From the NCBI GenBank assembly GCA_000411415.1, contig KE150451.1, positions 246,512 to 310,511 on the forward strand: a DNA stretch of 64,000 nt. The letters are read 5' to 3'. Positions 53,124 to 62,360 of the stretch are shown here, one piece after another (position 1 is the first letter of the stretch; every line of letters begins with the position of its first letter). Both the position numbers and the translations under genes were made by a program. The notes beneath the pieces are model-generated. The model made no database searches. It had not been told where the DNA came from and was given only the letters and a program-made list of their open reading frames with translations. The stretch comes from Actinomyces sp. HPA0247. Lineage in GTDB: Bacteria > Actinomycetota > Actinomycetes > Actinomycetales > Actinomycetaceae.

Positions 53124-53366
53124 CTACCACTCCACGTCATCGAGCGCATCGTCAAGGTCTTCGCGAGCGGCTTCCTTCAGACTGTCCGCCATTCCGGGAA
53201 TCCCCTGCAGGTACAAGGTTTCCTGGATGGCGGACCAGTCTGCCTCGCCAATGAGAACGGCGTTTCCACGACGGCCGGTGATCGTGATGGGGGTCGACTC
53301 CTCGTTCACGGTGTCGATGAGCCGGTACAGGTCCGAGCGGGCGGCGGTAGCACTCACAGCAGTCAT
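53124..53366 (-). CDS. yefM: Phd/YefM-family antitoxin
   Basis: An 80-residue antitoxin. The N-terminal DNA-binding part MTAVSATAARSDLYRLIDTVNEESTPITIT and the RRGNAVLIGEADWSAIQETLYL core are typical, and the acidic tail (EDLDDALDDVEW) is the toxin-binding segment. First gene of the pair; it probably represses the operon through the CGTACG-repeat site upstream. Confidence 0.93.
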   Translation of the reverse strand: MTAVSATAARSDLYRLIDTVNEESTPITITGRRGNAVLIGEADWSAIQETLYLQGIPGMADSLKEAAREDLDDALDDVEW

Positions 53367-53392
53367 GATTGTTCCTTTCCACCCCCATCATA

Positions 53393-53412
53393 ACGTACGC
53401 TTTTACGTACGT
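53393..53412. promoter_or_regulatory. operator-like double palindrome before yefM-yoeB
   Basis: Two CGTACG palindromes at 53394-53399 and 53406-53411, centre to centre 12 bp, 27 bp before the yefM start. The spacing fits paired antitoxin dimers on one DNA face. Confidence 0.55.
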
Positions 53413-53457
53413 ACAGGCCTGTGCGCACGATTTCTGCCAAAAGGATACGATCAACGC

Positions 53458-53955
53458 ATGACGACTTTGCCTGACTCCCTTGCCTCGGCCCTGCCCTCCC
53501 GCGAGCGCCGCTCCCCCGGCCTGCAGTTGGAGGACGGGCGCTGGATGGCGGCCGCGAAGTCGGGCCTGTACGTGTTCGGCGCCGAGGCCTCGAACAACGA
53601 GGGAAAGCCCACCCCCGAGGTGTTCCCCTGGTCCGACGTGGCGCGAGCGCGCTGGGAGGCCGAAGGCTCGCTCTTCGCCCTGGAGTGGGTGGACCCGGCC
53701 CGCCCTGCGCTGGCGGGGCGCGGAAAGGGCGATCCGAAGGACTTCATGCGTCATACGAGCGAGTTCGTGAACCGCTCGATCGTCCTGCACTCCCAGGTGG
53801 AGGTGGGCAACGGAACGACGGTGACGGCGTGGGTGCGCCGCGGCGAGGACGGGCTCTTCTCGGTCCTGACGGCCGATGGTCCCCTGGACGCCGACGGGCA
53901 GCGCGAGGCGGATGCCCTGGAGGCACGCGTGCGCGACGCGGTCGGTCTCGACTGA
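53458..53955 (+). CDS. conserved-type hypothetical protein
   Basis: A 165-residue cytoplasmic protein, unrecognised. It shows ERRSPGLQLEDGRWMAAAKSGLYVFG, then FPWSDVARARWEAEGSLFALEWVDP and ends in DGPLDADGQREADALEARVRDAVGLD, a pattern of a small beta-rich domain plus helix. TACGAT lies six bases before ATG 53458 (leaderless). It is divergent from yefM-yoeB. Confidence 0.75.
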   Translation: MTTLPDSLASALPSRERRSPGLQLEDGRWMAAAKSGLYVFGAEASNNEGKPTPEVFPWSDVARARWEAEGSLFALEWVDPARPALAGRGKGDPKDFMRHTSEFVNRSIVLHSQVEVGNGTTVTAWVRRGEDGLFSVLTADGPLDADGQREADALEARVRDAVGLD

Positions 53956-54063
53956 TCGACGAGGCCGGGGATCCCCATCGGGGCACACTCCCCTCACCCG
54001 CGTCCTCAGTCCCCTCACCCGCGCTCACTCGCGCGCACTTACGCACACGCACTCAGACGACAA

Positions 54064-54092
54064 CGGGACCCATCCTCACCGGATGGGTCCCG
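54064..54092. terminator. hairpin downstream of luxS
   Basis: CGGGACCCATCC/GGATGGGTCCCG, 12-bp stem with a 5-nt loop, 28 bp past the luxS stop; no T-run. Confidence 0.6.
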
Positions 54093-54119
54093 CTTCCATG
54101 TTCAGACGAACGCCCGGAA

Positions 54120-54599
54120 TCAGTGGATGACGTCGACGCGCTCGAAGGGGTCGAGGGAGAAGCCCTGCTCGAGGATCGCGCGGCTCCACTCGCGCGCGCT
54201 GAAGAGCGAGTGGTCGCGGTAGTTGCCGCACGAGTAGGCGTCGGTGCCGGGCACGTCCTCCCAGGTGACGTCCTCGGCGATGGCGTGCAGGGAGGAGGCC
54301 AGAGCCTCGGTCACCTCACGCACCGAGGGTGTGCCCCACATGATGAGGTGGAAGCCGGTGCGGCAGCCGAACGGCGAGCAGTCGATGACGCCGTCGATGC
54401 GGTCTCGCAGCAGGGAGGCCAGCAGGTGCTCGATCGTGTGCAGGCCCGAGGTCGGGATCTCCCCGGCGTTGGGCTGGATGAGGCGCACGTCGAAGTTCGA
54501 AATCTGGTCGCCCTTGGGGCCGGACTCCACATTGATGAGGCGCACGTAGGGCGCCTTCACGGCGGTATGGTCCAGGGTAAAGCTCTCAACTTCGGCCAT
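54120..54599 (-). CDS. luxS: S-ribosylhomocysteine lyase
   Basis: Cleaves S-ribosylhomocysteine to homocysteine and the AI-2 precursor DPD. The 159 residues have metal ligands His54, His58 (LHTIEHLL) and Cys124 (SCGNYRDHS) and catalytic Cys79 (FGCRTGFH). It starts 3 bp after the dnaG stop, with AAGGGA as ribosome-binding site, so it is cotranscribed with dnaG. It implies AI-2 production; a receptor is not visible here. Confidence 0.97.
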   Translation of the reverse strand: MAEVESFTLDHTAVKAPYVRLINVESGPKGDQISNFDVRLIQPNAGEIPTSGLHTIEHLLASLLRDRIDGVIDCSPFGCRTGFHLIMWGTPSVREVTEALASSLHAIAEDVTWEDVPGTDAYSCGNYRDHSLFSAREWSRAILEQGFSLDPFERVDVIH

Positions 54600-54602
54600 C
54601 GG

Positions 54603-56573
54603 TTAGTCCCTTTCGGTGTAGTTTTGCCGGCGTTGCTCCAGGCGCATGAGCTCCCGGAACGTCTCGGAGTAGTTGGGGTCTTCCTCGTTCATGCGCGACA
54701 GGGCCGCGCGGGCCTCGCCGAGCTTACGAGTCAGGTCCATACGCACCATCGCGGCCACCACGCCGCGGCAGTACGAGCGCACATCGGCCTCGCCCGCGAC
54801 GGGCAGGGGCGCGACGGCCAGCTGGGTGACGGCGGGGCCGATGATCTCTCCGGCGGTCTCAAGGATCACCTGGACAAAGTGGCGCGAGGCCGCGAGCGTT
54901 GCGTTCTCGCCCGGGCCGAAGTGGGCCTCGGCCTGGCGCATCATCTGCGTGAAAGCATCGAGGCCGCCGACCGCGCGGATCGCGTCGTGGACGGCGCGGT
55001 GCGTGGGCACGGTGAAGGACTGCCCGTCGAGCTCCTCGAAGCCGGAGCCCACGGCGAAGAGCGGGTGCTGGAGGACGGCCTCGAGTGCCTGGCGTTCGAC
55101 GCGGCTCACCGGATCCTCGGGGCCTCGGCGCTCGGGCGTGGGGGCGGGACGGCCGGCACCCGCCATCTCAATTTCTCCAGGGCGGGCCTCGTGCGAGACG
55201 ACCTCGACACGTCCGGCCGCGCGGATCGCCTGCTCGACCGTGCGCATGTCCATGCCGAGCCACCCGGCCAGCTGACGCGTGTACTCACCGCGCAGCGCAC
55301 GATCCTTGATGTGCGCGACGATGCCGGCCGAGGCGCGCAAGCCCTGCACGCGCCCCTCGGCACTGCGCAGGTCCATCTGGGACAGGACAGAGCGGATCGC
55401 GAACTCAAAGAGCGGGATACGCGAGTTCACCAGGTCGACGATCGCCTGGTCGCCCTGAGACAGGCGCAGCTCACAGGGGTCCTGCCCGCCCGGGGCAACA
55501 GCCACGAAGGTCTGGGCCGCGAAGTTCTGATCCTCGCCATAGGCTCGCAGCGCGGCCTTCTGGCCGGCACTGTCACCGTCAAACGTAAAGATGACTTCGG
55601 AGCCATGCGCGCGCCCCGACGACAGGAGAACACCGGCAGCGGGATCCGCGTGGTCGCCCAGCAGGCGGCGAATGATCTTGACGTGCTCGGAACCAAAGGC
55701 GGTGCCACACGTGGCCACGGCGTTTGTCACACCCGCGACGTGCGCGGCCATGACGTCCGTGTAGCCCTCGACGATGACGACCTTGTGCTCCGTCGCGATC
55801 GTCTTCTTCGCCAGGTCCAGGCCGTACAGGAGCTGCGACTTCTTATAGATCGGGGTCTCGGGGGTGTTGAGGTACTTGGGCGATTCCTTGTCGCTGTCAT
55901 CCAGGCGACGCGCTCCGAAGCCGACCGTCGCGCCCGTGATATCGCGGATCGGCCACACGAGGCGCCCGCGGAAACGGTCGTACACGCCGCGACTGCCCTG
56001 CGAGCCCAGGCCTGAAATCTGGATCTCCTGGTCCGTGAAGCCCTTGGAACGCAGGTGGCGCGTCAGGGAATCCCACGAGGCCGGGGCGTAGCCGACACCA
56101 AAATGCGCGCACATCGCCTGGGTGAAGCCGCGCTCGGCGAGGAAGGTGCGTCCCTTATGCGCCTCGGGGGAGGCAAGCTGGCGCTGATAGAACTCTTCGG
56201 CGACGCGGTGGGCGTCCAGGAGGCGCTGGCGCTTGCCCGGCTCCTCGGTGCGCACGCGCGCCCCGCCCTCCTCGTAATGGAGGGTGATTCCGGCCTTCGC
56301 CGCCAGCATCTCCACGGCCTCGGTGAACGGCAGGTGGTCCATCTTCTGTACGAAGGAGATGACGTCGCCGCTCTCACCGCAGCCAAAACAGTGGAACATG
56401 CCCAGGTGGGGGCGCACGTTAAAAGAGGGAGTGCGCTCGTCATGGAAGGGGCACAGGCCCTTGAGGGAGCCGATACCTGCGGGTCGCAGCGCTACGTGTT
56501 CGCCGATGATCTCGTCGATCTTCACTGCGTTACGTACCGCTTCGATGTCGTCCTTGCGAATCAGACCCGCCAT
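54603..56573 (-). CDS. dnaG: DNA primase
   Basis: Makes RNA primers for replication. The 656 residues have the CHC2 zinc ribbon (Cys41, His44, Cys62, Cys65), the RNA-polymerase domain with [17 protein letters not shown] (Toprim glutamate) and [16 protein letters not shown], and a helical C-terminal part. TAGACT lies seven bases before ATG 56573 (leaderless; GAGGGA overlaps). Upstream is dgt on the same strand, and luxS follows. Confidence 0.97.
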   Translation of the reverse strand: MAGLIRKDDIEAVRNAVKIDEIIGEHVALRPAGIGSLKGLCPFHDERTPSFNVRPHLGMFHCFGCGESGDVISFVQKMDHLPFTEAVEMLAAKAGITLHYEEGGARVRTEEPGKRQRLLDAHRVAEEFYQRQLASPEAHKGRTFLAERGFTQAMCAHFGVGYAPASWDSLTRHLRSKGFTDQEIQISGLGSQGSRGVYDRFRGRLVWPIRDITGATVGFGARRLDDSDKESPKYLNTPETPIYKKSQLLYGLDLAKKTIATEHKVVIVEGYTDVMAAHVAGVTNAVATCGTAFGSEHVKIIRRLLGDHADPAAGVLLSSGRAHGSEVIFTFDGDSAGQKAALRAYGEDQNFAAQTFVAVAPGGQDPCELRLSQGDQAIVDLVNSRIPLFEFAIRSVLSQMDLRSAEGRVQGLRASAGIVAHIKDRALRGEYTRQLAGWLGMDMRTVEQAIRAAGRVEVVSHEARPGEIEMAGAGRPAPTPERRGPEDPVSRVERQALEAVLQHPLFAVGSGFEELDGQSFTVPTHRAVHDAIRAVGGLDAFTQMMRQAEAHFGPGENATLAASRHFVQVILETAGEIIGPAVTQLAVAPLPVAGEADVRSYCRGVVAAMVRMDLTRKLGEARAALSRMNEEDPNYSETFRELMRLEQRRQNYTERD

Positions 56574-56619
56574 GTCCCTCAGTCTACCGATGCCCGCCCA
56601 CGTCTGCGTCCGATCACGC

Positions 56620-57924
56620 TCACAGCTGCGAGGACAGCATCCCGCACCAGCGAGCGTGCCAAGCGGAAGCCGACACGTCGGTGAGCGAGGCAACCTGGTC
56701 GATGACCGCACGCAGGCGCACGCCATCGTCGGAGGCGGCCCGCCACTGCGCGGCGAACACCGGCTCGAGAGCGTCGGCCCCGGCCTCGTACAGGGCGTCG
56801 ACGAGGTCGGCGAGGAGCGTGCGCTGCTGGTAGTACACCGGCTCGGTCTCGCGCGGGCTCATGACGTAGTGGACGGCCATGCCCTTGAGGATCTGGATCT
56901 CGGCGCGCACCTGCCGCGGCACGACGAGGTCCGCGCGGTAGCGGCCCAGCGGCTCATCCCCGAAGGTTTCGCGCGTGGCGGCCACGGTCGCCGAGCAGAA
57001 GCGGCCGATCAGCTCACTCGTCGCATCCTTCAGGTGCGCGAGGGAGGCATAGGAGCCATCGAAGGAGCGCAGCCACACGGGCATGGACACGATGCGCTCG
57101 AGGGCCTCCTCCAGGTCCGAGCGCGCGACCGACGCCCCGTACCAGTCCAGGGTCGAGGCCACGACCGCGCAGCAGTGCGCGTCGTCGAAAAGATCGGAGG
57201 GATCCAGCTTGCGGGTCGCGACCGCGTCCTCGACGTCGTGCACCGAGTAGGCGATGTCGTCCGACAGGTCCATGATCTGCGCCTCCAGGCACCTCCTGCC
57301 GGCGGGCGCACCCTGCCGCATCCACGCAAACACGGGCGCGTCGTCGGGGTACACGGAGTACTTGCGCGTCGACTTAGCCAGGTCCGGGCCGCCGGCCTTC
57401 ACCCACGGGTACTTGCAGATCGCGTCCAGGGTCGCCCGCGTCAGGTTGAGGCCCGCGGGAACGCCGCCCGTGCCGATGACCTTGGGCTCCAGGCGCGTGA
57501 CGACGCGCAGGGTCTGGGCGTTGCCCTCAAAGCCACCGATCGAGGCGGCCGCCGCATCCAGGGCGCGCTCGCCGTTATGCCCGAAAGGCGGATGCCCGAG
57601 GTCGTGGGACAGACACGCTGCGTCCACGACATCCGGGTCGGCCCCCAGCTCCTTGCCGAGCTCACGGCCCACCTGCGCAACCTCGAGGGAGTGCGTGAGG
57701 CGGGTGCGCACGAAGTCGTCCGAGATCGGGCCCAGCACCTGCGTCTTTTCGCCGAGGCGACGCAGCGCCGAGGAGTGGAGGATGCGCGCGCGGTCGCGCT
57801 CAAACTCGGTGCGCTCGGAGGACTTGTGGTCTTCGGGCACCCAGCGCTCGGAATCGGCGGACGCGTACGGGCGGCGCGCATCGCCACCATCAACACCGGG
57901 GATCGCCAAGGAAAACTCATTCAC
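56620..57924 (-). CDS. dgt: deoxyguanosinetriphosphate triphosphohydrolase-like protein
   Basis: HD-domain dNTP triphosphohydrolase, 434 residues. [35 protein letters not shown] and the HD pair in [19 protein letters not shown] are intact; [12 protein letters not shown] completes the metal site. TAAAAT lies six bases before GTG 57924 (leaderless). The dgt-dnaG order is common in actinobacteria. Confidence 0.95.
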   Translation of the reverse strand: MNEFSLAIPGVDGGDARRPYASADSERWVPEDHKSSERTEFERDRARILHSSALRRLGEKTQVLGPISDDFVRTRLTHSLEVAQVGRELGKELGADPDVVDAACLSHDLGHPPFGHNGERALDAAAASIGGFEGNAQTLRVVTRLEPKVIGTGGVPAGLNLTRATLDAICKYPWVKAGGPDLAKSTRKYSVYPDDAPVFAWMRQGAPAGRRCLEAQIMDLSDDIAYSVHDVEDAVATRKLDPSDLFDDAHCCAVVASTLDWYGASVARSDLEEALERIVSMPVWLRSFDGSYASLAHLKDATSELIGRFCSATVAATRETFGDEPLGRYRADLVVPRQVRAEIQILKGMAVHYVMSPRETEPVYYQQRTLLADLVDALYEAGADALEPVFAAQWRAASDDGVRLRAVIDQVASLTDVSASAWHARWCGMLSSQL

Positions 57925-58108
57925 GGGGCCATTTTACTAGGGAAACGCCTGCACAGAACGGGCCCCGGCCTCGTGACCGTCAAAGCGGCACAAATTACCC
58001 ACAAAATACTGTGAGATAGCCCGTCGCCTCTGTCACTACCTGTTCAAACATGCTAATTGTCAAGTGTCGCATTCAGCGTCGAATCCTCATCCACGGAAGG
58101 AGTCCCCC

Positions 58109-60163
58109 GTGTCCAACACGGCACAGGAAATCCTCGATGCGGTCGGTGGTCCCGGCAACATCACCCACTTCACCCACTGCGCGACGCGTCTGCGCTTTGA
58201 ACTCAACGACGCGTCGATCGTCGACAAGGACCGTGTCGAGGCCATTGATGGCGTCCTCGGCGCCGTCCCCCAGTCGGGCGATCGCTACCAGATCGTCATC
58301 GGCGGTGCCGTGCAGTCGGTCTTCAACGAGATCAACAACCTGCCGTCGATGAAGTCGGGCGCCACAGCCTCGAACGACGACGTCAAGGCCGCCGCCCGCG
58401 CGAAGGCCCGCGGCAAGAACGCCCTCGTCGACGCCTTCTTCGAGTACCTGTCAGACTCGTTCCGCCCGCTGCTGCCAGTCCTCCTCGGCGCATCTCTGAT
58501 CCTGGCGTTCCTGGCAGTCCTCGACGCTCTCGGCGTCGTCGACACGCGCGCCGATGTTATCCCCGCGTGGCTGGGCTACGTGAACTCCATGTGGCGCGCG
58601 GTCTTCTACTTCCTGCCCGCAATGGTCGCCTACAACGCCTCCAAGAAGCTGGACATCGACCCCTGGGTCGGCACGGCCGTCATCCTGTCGCTGCTCACCC
58701 CCAACTTCATCGGCCTGAGCAACGTCTCCTCGTTCAGCGAGACAACCTGCACGAAGACCGCGCTCGGATCCGAGCAGTGCGTCACCCAGATCGGTTCCCT
58801 GCCCCTGCAGCTGGCCGACTACGGCGGCCAGGTCTTCGTGCCGCTGCTGATGGTGCCGATCCTCGCACTGGTCTACAAGGGCCTGAAGAAGATTGTCCCC
58901 GCGAACGTCCAGATGGTGTTCGTCCCCTTCATCTCCTTCATGATCATCATGCCGCTGACCGCCTTCCTGATTGGCCCCCTGTCGATCTGGATCGGTAACG
59001 GCTTGGGCGGCGGCCTGGCCTGGCTCAACGGCCACGCCCCCATCGTCTTCTCGATCATCATCCCAATCATCTACCCCTTCCTGGTGCCGCTCGGCCTGCA
59101 CTGGCCGCTCAACGCCCTGCAGCTGGCCAACATCGCCGCGACGGGTTCGGACTTCATCCAGGGCCCCATGGGCGCGTGGAACTTCGCCTGCTTTGGCGCC
59201 ACCGCCGGCGTTCTCTTCCTGTCCATCCGCGACCGCGACACCGACATGCGTCAGACCGCATCCGGCGCCCTGGCTGCGGGCCTCTTCGGCGGCATCTCCG
59301 AGCCCTCCCTGTACGGTATTCACCTGCGCTTCAAGCGCATCTACCCGCTCATGCTCACCGGCTGTGTCGTCGGTGGCCTGGTTATCGGCATCGGTGGCGG
59401 CGCCACCACGAATACCTTCGTGTTCACCTCGCTGCTGACGATCCCCGTCTTCACCCCCATGGCCGTCTACGGCCTGGGCGTCGCCGCCGCGTTCATCACC
59501 GCGTTCCTGATGGTCGTTCTGTTCGACTACCGCACGAAGGAGCAGAAGGCGGAGGCTCGCGCGAAGAAGTCGCTCCTCGAAGACGACGCCCCCGCGCCTG
59601 CCCCGGCAGCCACCCCCACTGCGTCGGCTGCTGCGCCTGCCGCCGCTCCGGCGGCCGATGCTGCTCCCGCTTTCAGCGACGAGGCGAAGGCTGACCTGAC
59701 GCTCACCTCCCCCATGGCGGGCACGATCGTTGCGCTGTCTGACGTGGCCGACGAGGCCTTCGCCGCCGGCGCGCTCGGCCCCGGCGTTGCTCTATCCCCC
59801 GCCACCGGCGCCGTCGTCGTTGCCCCGTGTGACGGCAAGGTGACGGTTGCTTTTCCGACCGGCCACGCATACGGCATTAAGTCCGCCTCCGGCGTCCAGG
59901 TGCTCATCCACATCGGTATGGACACTGTGAAACTGGAGGGCCGAGGCTTCACGCCGCGTGTCGCGAAGGGCGACATCGTTCGCCGTGGCGACGTTCTAGC
60001 TGAGGTCGATTGGGACGTCATCCGCGAGGCCGGCTACGACACGGTCACCCCGATGGTCGTCACGAACAAGAAGAAGTTCGGCGAGATCACCCCGGCCGCT
60101 CCCGGCCCGGTGGGTATCACCGACACGGTCGTGACGGTGTCCCCAAAGGAAGCCGCACAGTGA
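58109..60163 (+). CDS. PTS system, beta-glucoside-type EIIBCA component
   Basis: Sugar phosphotransferase permease, 684 residues in B-C-A order. EIIB phosphocysteine is Cys24 (FTHCATRLRFEL). EIIC holds about 10 spans with GISEPSLYGIHLRFKR. An Ala/Pro-rich linker (APAPAATPTASAAAPAAA) leads to EIIA with the phosphohistidine in VLIHIGMDTVKLEG (~601). Start is GTG 58109 with GGAAGGAG. The order and GISEP motif match the Bgl family (beta-glucosides, sucrose or trehalose); the exact sugar is not known. No phospho-glucosidase or antiterminator lies next to it. Confidence 0.93.
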   Translation: MSNTAQEILDAVGGPGNITHFTHCATRLRFELNDASIVDKDRVEAIDGVLGAVPQSGDRYQIVIGGAVQSVFNEINNLPSMKSGATASNDDVKAAARAKARGKNALVDAFFEYLSDSFRPLLPVLLGASLILAFLAVLDALGVVDTRADVIPAWLGYVNSMWRAVFYFLPAMVAYNASKKLDIDPWVGTAVILSLLTPNFIGLSNVSSFSETTCTKTALGSEQCVTQIGSLPLQLADYGGQVFVPLLMVPILALVYKGLKKIVPANVQMVFVPFISFMIIMPLTAFLIGPLSIWIGNGLGGGLAWLNGHAPIVFSIIIPIIYPFLVPLGLHWPLNALQLANIAATGSDFIQGPMGAWNFACFGATAGVLFLSIRDRDTDMRQTASGALAAGLFGGISEPSLYGIHLRFKRIYPLMLTGCVVGGLVIGIGGGATTNTFVFTSLLTIPVFTPMAVYGLGVAAAFITAFLMVVLFDYRTKEQKAEARAKKSLLEDDAPAPAPAATPTASAAAPAAAPAADAAPAFSDEAKADLTLTSPMAGTIVALSDVADEAFAAGALGPGVALSPATGAVVVAPCDGKVTVAFPTGHAYGIKSASGVQVLIHIGMDTVKLEGRGFTPRVAKGDIVRRGDVLAEVDWDVIREAGYDTVTPMVVTNKKKFGEITPAAPGPVGITDTVVTVSPKEAAQ

Positions 60164-60179
60164 GCCTGTGACGCGAGAG

Positions 60180-60215
60180 TGGTGGGCGAGCCAATTGGCT
60201 CGCCCACCATTTTTT
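60180..60215 (+). terminator. strong intrinsic terminator of the PTS gene
   Basis: 15-bp perfect arms TGGTGGGCGAGCCAA/TTGGCTCGCCCACCA followed by six T. Confidence 0.95.
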
Positions 60216-60263
60216 GTTGCATCGGTGGTAACCGTAGTTCTTTCGTTGATACCGCGCATATTC

Positions 60264-60293
60264 TTGCACAAGCGCAAGCGAGGCAACTAGACT
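60264..60293 (+). promoter_or_regulatory. promoter of the mycosin operon
   Basis: TTGCAC (60264-60269), 18-bp spacer, TAGACT (60288-60293). It is one of the few complete -35/-10 pairs in the window and gives a leader of about 58 nt. Confidence 0.6.
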
Positions 60294-60357
60294 GTTGACC
60301 ATTCGGTTACCTTGCCGCAGGAGTGCAAGGTTCCACCTATCGAAGGAAAACGGAGCG

Positions 60358-60828
60358 ATGCCAGACGTTGCATTCGACTCAGAGCGCCACGCGCAGGTGA
60401 GTGGCGACATGAGCGCCGGGGGTGGCGAACTCACCACCTCCGCAACATCAGCACTGATGATTGCCACAGCACAGATCTTCGGCCACTGGACAACTGAGAG
60501 CGCGGCCCAGAGCATGGGAAATACCGTGCGCTCGTTCCTCACGTCCTTCTCGACGAACATGCAGAACGAAGCGCAGTATTTAGGCGACCTCGATGCGAAG
60601 GTCGCCCAGGCTGTCTCTGACTTCACCGGCACCGAAGAAGATGCCCGCGCCGCGATGGCGGCAGTCGGCACCGCCCTGCTAGCACTGAACCAGGGCGAGA
60701 GCGCACATCGGGTGTACTCAGATAAGAGCATTGAGCAGATCACCAGCGAGAATCCCCCTGCCGAGACTGCCGATGAGTCTGGCGACAGCGAGGGTACGCC
60801 TTCCTACGGCGCTCAAAGTGAAGTCTGA
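60358..60828 (+). CDS. small helical protein, possible type VII secretion substrate or chaperone
   Basis: A 156-residue protein with two long helices around a central HWTTESAAQSMGN turn, in the style of WXG100/ESX-associated proteins, although a canonical W-x-G is missing. The C-terminal 35 residues are acidic and disordered. GGAG precedes ATG 60358. First gene of an operon with the next two genes; the mycosin suggests type VII secretion. Function is inferred from context only. Confidence 0.6.
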   Translation: MPDVAFDSERHAQVSGDMSAGGGELTTSATSALMIATAQIFGHWTTESAAQSMGNTVRSFLTSFSTNMQNEAQYLGDLDAKVAQAVSDFTGTEEDARAAMAAVGTALLALNQGESAHRVYSDKSIEQITSENPPAETADESGDSEGTPSYGAQSEV

Positions 60829-60857
60829 GCAGTATTTTCAAGGAAGAGAAAAACGCT

Positions 60858-62360
60858 ATGGTGTCATCACCCATGTACGACCGGCTCATGGAGTTCGCGA
60901 ACAGTGCGCCGGACAACGAAAAGCTCTACGGCTGGGACGACGAGCATTCCGCCATCGTCAAGGCCATCCGAGAGGCGCGCGACAAGGTCGAGCACTTCAA
61001 GGAGTACCAGGGGTTCACGGGCCAGGCCGGCCAGGCTATGTCTGACGAGGCCGTACGTGCAATCAAGCGCTTTGACAAGCAGGCCAACTACTACATGACC
61101 GGCATGTCCTACTACGTTGAGGCACGGCGCGCGATCATGCTGGCCGCCGAGGACGCACGCCAGCTCTCCCCCACGCTGCTGGACCCCATGACGGAATCCC
61201 TGCGTCACGCTGGCGAGGTGACCATCCCCATCGCCTCAAAGTTCGGCTTGCCCGGCAAATTCGTCAATTCCCTAGTGGCGGACGGGCTGGCTTACGTGGA
61301 GGGTGTCGAGGCTCAAGCCAATGCTCAGCGCGAGGCGAAGGCCACGGAGATCATCGAGCGCTTCGAGTCGACGATGAACGACCTGAATGCGAGGCTGCAG
61401 AGTCACAGCGAAGCAGGCGTCGACGGCCCGGAAGAAGGCGGCGATGAATGGACCCCGATTCCTGAGCTCCCCGAGGACGCCGCCGACGCCCTGAGGAAGG
61501 GGCACATCGTTATCTCACCCCACGAGGGTGGCGCCTACGGTCGTTCCCGGTCGGATGCCTTCGGCAACGCGGGCATCCGCAGGGCGGACTCGGGTCTGTA
61601 CCCGGGCGGTTACGACGAGGGTGGGGACATCAATCAGCGGGTCATGCAGTCTCCGCGCATCCCCAACCGCTACCTACCCGAGGGCGACCTCGGATCGCGC
61701 ACGAACCCCATCACCGACCCTCAGGACCTCATGGACCTGGACCTGCTGCACACCCGCGTCAACGGCGATCGGCACGCGAACGGGATCATCGGCGGACATA
61801 CCCCCGCTCCCCCGATTGATCGTGATCATCCTCTCTGGGGGCTCAATGCGGCGCGCGCCGCAGAGGCTCAGGCTGCTGGGCGCCTCGGCGGCGCGGGCGT
61901 ACTTGGGGCTGGTGCCCTGGGTCTGCGTGGAGCCGCACGTATGGGCGGATCCGCGTTGAGTGGCCTCGGGCGCACGGGGGCCCTCGGTGCCAGCGTCACT
62001 GGCCGGATGGGAGGGGGAGCGAGCGCCTCTCCGCTGCGCACCGGATCATTCAGCGGTACAGGCATGGGCACCTACACGCCTCCGGGCGCCGCCACCGGGG
62101 CGGGTTCATCGGGACGGAGCGCGGGAGGGCCTGCGGGACAACAGGGCGGCTTCATGGGCGGTTCCGGTGCAGGTGCTGGCGGAGCCAAGAACGAGAAGAG
62201 GCGTCGCCGCCGCAGGTACGAGGCCTTCCACGTTGAGGACGAGGAGGACGACGGCATGCCGCGCGGATACGTTAATCCCCTCTCGCAGACCTACGGCTCG
62301 GATCGTACGATAAGTCCGGCGAAACGCAAGGACGACGGATGGGATATCAGCCAATGGTAA
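60858..62360 (+). CDS. Gly-rich-tailed hypothetical protein, PPE/EspB-like architecture
   Basis: 500 residues. The N-terminal 190 residues are helical with FTGQAGQAMSDEAV at a helix turn, reminiscent of WXG100/PPE folds. Residues about 340-435 are Gly/Ala-rich (GGAGVLGAGALGLRGAARMGG). A basic cluster (KNEKRRRRRRYEAF) and an acidic tail ending WDISQW follow. No signal peptide, so secretion, if any, would be by a type VII route. The stop overlaps the start of the mycosin gene, which implies coupling. I do not recognise a named family. Confidence 0.65.
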   Translation: MVSSPMYDRLMEFANSAPDNEKLYGWDDEHSAIVKAIREARDKVEHFKEYQGFTGQAGQAMSDEAVRAIKRFDKQANYYMTGMSYYVEARRAIMLAAEDARQLSPTLLDPMTESLRHAGEVTIPIASKFGLPGKFVNSLVADGLAYVEGVEAQANAQREAKATEIIERFESTMNDLNARLQSHSEAGVDGPEEGGDEWTPIPELPEDAADALRKGHIVISPHEGGAYGRSRSDAFGNAGIRRADSGLYPGGYDEGGDINQRVMQSPRIPNRYLPEGDLGSRTNPITDPQDLMDLDLLHTRVNGDRHANGIIGGHTPAPPIDRDHPLWGLNAARAAEAQAAGRLGGAGVLGAGALGLRGAARMGGSALSGLGRTGALGASVTGRMGGGASASPLRTGSFSGTGMGTYTPPGAATGAGSSGRSAGGPAGQQGGFMGGSGAGAGGAKNEKRRRRRRYEAFHVEDEEDDGMPRGYVNPLSQTYGSDRTISPAKRKDDGWDISQW

